Below, piece after piece: positions 62,016 through 64,000 of a DNA stretch of 64,000 nucleotides. The notes beneath the pieces are model-generated. The model was not told the DNA's origin and did no database searches. It saw nothing but the letters and a program-made list of their open reading frames with translations. The stretch's first letter is position 1, and every line of letters starts with the position of its first letter. Origin of the DNA: Bacteroidetes bacterium 47-18. Its GTDB lineage: Bacteria > Bacteroidota > Bacteroidia > Chitinophagales > Chitinophagaceae. A program made the position numbers and the translations under genes. The DNA is taken from the NCBI GenBank assembly GCA_001897155.1, contig MKSF01000024.1, positions 27,310 through 91,309 on the forward strand, given 5' to 3'.

Positions 62016-62450
62016 TCAGGGTTCATTAAACTCGCCCTTAACTAGTATGCTGTCATTAGCATCAGATTCATTATAAAACCAGGTTGGATTCAATGTATAT
62101 CTGCATTTTTTATTATAAATATTACCTCTAAGGTAGGAGGAGGATTTTACATTTATATAACTAACATGTTTGTAATTAATAACCATACAACATGTCATGG
62201 GATGAGGATAACTACAGTCAAACAGATAATCTCCTTCAATCGAAAAAAGGTCGATTCTTAGTTCAATATAAAATTTATTATCAATGTCTTTAGAGTTAAA
62301 AATATGCTTCACTTTTCCTTCTGTTATTCCGACATCATTCGTCCTGAACATTTCACCATTGACATACCAGGTTGAATATTGCTTTTTATTGTCTTTGTTA
62401 CAAGCTGCCAGGATTAAAAGTGGCAGAAGTACGAAATATTTTCTTTTCAT
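62016..62450 (-). CDS. Tandem lipoprotein paralogue 3
   Basis: The 144-residue lipoprotein (MKRKYFVLLPLLILAAC) has STWYVNGEMFRTNDVGITEG, CSYPHPMTCCM and WFYNESDANDSILVKGEFNE. It is first in the transcript and the most diverged at its 5' end. A strong hairpin lies 11 bases upstream of the ATG. Confidence 0.84.
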   Translation of the reverse strand: MKRKYFVLLPLLILAACNKDNKKQYSTWYVNGEMFRTNDVGITEGKVKHIFNSKDIDNKFYIELRIDLFSIEGDYLFDCSYPHPMTCCMVINYKHVSYINVKSSSYLRGNIYNKKCRYTLNPTWFYNESDANDSILVKGEFNEP

Positions 62451-62461
62451 AGGATATAACT

Positions 62462-62504
62462 GATTAATACTTTAAATGCCATTGATGCATTTAAAGTATT
62501 AATC
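62462..62504 (-). promoter_or_regulatory. Perfect hairpin in the lipoprotein leader
   Basis: GATTAATACTTTAAATGC (62462-62479) pairs perfectly over 18 bp with GCATTTAAAGTATTAATC (62487-62504), loop CATTGAT. It lies just before the first lipoprotein start on the minus strand. It could be an operator palindrome or an RNA stem controlling translation. Confidence 0.55.
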
Positions 62505-62664
62505 ACAATTTAGGTACTGTATATCAAAAAGTCAATGGGTGTATAGCCTGGATTCACTGCAATTGTGTGAGAGAATAACTTTTCTGTACAAACAGGCTGT
62601 TTTATGGAGTAAAGCTGTTTCGATTTGTGTATGAATCTATTTCTCTAATAAGCAATTACTGAGG

Positions 62665-62682
62665 AAATATTATATAATATTT
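62665..62682. promoter_or_regulatory. AT-rich palindrome before the receiver gene
   Basis: AAATATTATATAATATTT is a perfect 18-base palindrome, 38 bases upstream of the receiver ATG. It may be an operator overlapping the promoter. Confidence 0.4.
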
Positions 62683-62719
62683 GGATAATGGATTATTTTA
62701 CCCAAAAAATAACCCTATT

Positions 62720-63178
62720 ATGAAAGAAAATATCACAATTGCCATTGCTGATGATAGCCCACTAATGAGAAAAAGTGTCTGCAGTTTCCTGAAGGAAATG
62801 GGCTTTGAGGTTGTAATAGAAGCTGAAAATGCTAATGATTTATTGCAACAGCTACAACAATCTGAGGTATTGCCACAGGTTTGCCTGCTGGATTACAAAA
62901 TGCCCCGGATGAATGGTGCTGAGCTTGCCGCAATACTAAGCCGGCAATACCCGGAAATAAAGTTAGCTGCTTTGACTACAGAAAATTCCCTATCCTGTAT
63001 GGTGGATATGATAAGCAATGGCTGTACTGCTTACTTTATAAAAAACGGCGACCCTACAGAATGGCATTCAGGCATAAGGCAACTGGTAATAAAGGGACAT
63101 TACTTTACGGAATGGATGCAACAGGCCTTACTCAACTTTATAAAAGTGAACAGTGAGGGGATAAATAGGATGGTATAG
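62720..63178 (+). CDS. Orphan single-domain response regulator
   Basis: The protein has 152 residues from the ATG at 62720. The receiver has acidic pair in IAIADDSPLMRKSVCSFLKE, phosphoacceptor Asp in VCLLDYKMPRMNG, Thr in LAALTTENS and Lys in AYFIKNGDP. A short C-terminal tail follows with no DNA-binding domain, so it signals by protein contact. No kinase is adjacent. It sits between the lipoprotein triplet and the invertase gene. Confidence 0.88.
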   Translation: MKENITIAIADDSPLMRKSVCSFLKEMGFEVVIEAENANDLLQQLQQSEVLPQVCLLDYKMPRMNGAELAAILSRQYPEIKLAALTTENSLSCMVDMISNGCTAYFIKNGDPTEWHSGIRQLVIKGHYFTEWMQQALLNFIKVNSEGINRMV

Positions 63179-63206
63179 GGAGTTCCTTAGATATTAAAAC
63201 CTAAAC

Positions 63207-63239
63207 CCAGTTATAGAGTAGCGTCTGATAACTGGATTT
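63207..63239 (+). terminator. Terminator after the receiver gene
   Basis: CCAGTTAT (63207-63214) pairs with ATAACTGG (63228-63235), followed by ATTTT. Confidence 0.55.
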
Positions 63240-63278
63240 TAAGATTGGTTACAAATTACTACTAAATGCTCTATGCCA

Positions 63279-63890
63279 TTAGCTATACAGCTCATCTTTC
63301 ATTTTATCTTTTACAAAACTACTTACCGTTAACCTATGCACGCCTAATATTCTCCCTATAGCAGAATGAGAAACTCTCTTTTCTAAAAGCTCCTGAATTT
63401 TTTTCTCCTGTCCGGTAAGTTTTGTTTTGGAAGACTTACGTCCTTTAGGTCTTCCTAATATGACACCTTCTGCCCGTTTGCGAGCCAACGCTTCTTTGGT
63501 TCGTTGAGAGATAAGATTCCTTTCTATTTCTGCGGATAGACCAAATGCAAAGGCCAGTACTTTTGAATTAATATCACTGCCTAATCTATAATTATCCTTT
63601 ATTGTCCAGACCTGAATATCCCGGTTCATACATTCATTAAGTACGCCCATTATCATCAAGAGGTTTCTGCCTAAGCGGGATAGCTCTGAACAAATAAGTA
63701 CATCTCCTTTTCTCATTTTCTTAAGCAATTTGCCCAGTTTACGGTCTTCTACATTTTTGGCTCCCGATATAGTTTCTTCTATCCATTTATTCACCACTAT
63801 TTCCTGTCGTTCGCAGAAATGGTTGATTTCAAAGCGTTGATTCTCTACTGTTTGTTTGTCTGTGCTAACCCTAATGTATCCGTAAATCAT
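63279..63890 (-). CDS. Mpi-family serine DNA invertase
   Basis: The 203-residue serine recombinase has catalytic Ser in YGYIRVSTDKQTVENQRFEI, the resolvase core Arg in ELSRLGRNLLMIMGVLNECM, AFAFGLSAEIERNLISQRTK EALARKRAEG (E helix) and a C-terminal helix-turn-helix (HSAIGRILGVHRLTVSSFVK). It closely follows the pattern of Mpi, the Bacteroides fragilis master invertase that flips many capsule promoters. It should act on inverted repeats; none of the right size is obvious in this window. Confidence 0.92.
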   Translation of the reverse strand: MIYGYIRVSTDKQTVENQRFEINHFCERQEIVVNKWIEETISGAKNVEDRKLGKLLKKMRKGDVLICSELSRLGRNLLMIMGVLNECMNRDIQVWTIKDNYRLGSDINSKVLAFAFGLSAEIERNLISQRTKEALARKRAEGVILGRPKGRKSSKTKLTGQEKKIQELLEKRVSHSAIGRILGVHRLTVSSFVKDKMKDELYS

Positions 63891-64000
63891 TTTATAGTAT
63901 AATTTTTAATTATTAATCAGTTTTGATGCAATTTATTGGTTTAGCTGTCGAATTTAAACCAGACAGTTATTTTATACACTAATTCAGCGATTATTTTAGA

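Noticed and set aside
63891..64000. Invertible promoter next to the Mpi-type gene
   Set aside because: Only short GACAG/CTGTC pairing is seen; too short for an inversion site.

Overview
The window looks like chromosome of a Bacteroidota bacterium, probably in or near the Chitinophagaceae. The evidence is type IX secretion (T9SS) C-terminal domains, a TonB-dependent receptor, Bacteroidota-type promoters (-7 TAnnTTTG), many small SRPBCC/VOC/YCII genes and a DNA invertase of the Bacteroides Mpi family. The placement is inferred from gene content only. There are no rRNA, tRNA or CRISPR loci that I can support.

Layout. 1-10.3 kb is ordinary, more GC-rich chromosome: a partial unknown gene, a FAD oxidoreductase, a HmuY-like secreted protein paired with a TonB receptor, a family 4 glycosyltransferase, the conserved ATPase ychF and an M1 metallopeptidase. 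10.3-11.2 kb has no gene; it holds decayed dispersed repeats and several terminators and may be the edge of an acquired region. 11.2-14.4 kb is one 1083-residue gene joining a Cas4/RecB-like Cys cluster, a DEDD RNase H-like exonuclease, an IS66-type DDE transposase and four C-terminal DNA-binding-type repeats. This is the most unusual gene here.

14.8-22.3 kb is a co-directional cation-homeostasis block: NhaA, a MORN-like small protein, a voltage-gated K+ channel, a DUF389 membrane protein, a DUF523 desulfidase-like protein, two small membrane proteins, TrkH split by an in-frame TAG, and TrkA. 22.6-25.6 kb has an APC permease facing an alanine/ornithine racemase-like enzyme and a GNAT acetyltransferase. 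25.9-34.3 kb holds secreted surface proteins (T9SS cargo, a tail-fibre-like S74 protein, a WG/MORN protein and a WG-repeat pseudogene).

34.5-43.6 kb is on the minus strand: a TPR sensor kinase with a NarL-type regulator, next to a tight eight-gene set of lipoproteins and secreted proteins headed by an OmpA-domain protein. 44-58.8 kb is an accessory array of short plus-strand genes: regulators, an arsenate-type set without an efflux pump, lipoproteins, a YCII/ECF42-type sigma pair, ArsR-SRPBCC-VOC genes and several gene relicts. These are separated by recurring terminator elements, attC-like imperfect palindromes and a GxxExxY gene bounded by two near-identical palindromes. 58.8-64 kb has a T9SS GH16 glycosidase whose signal peptide is out of frame at a T9 tract, three tandem paralogous lipoproteins, an orphan receiver and the Mpi-family invertase.
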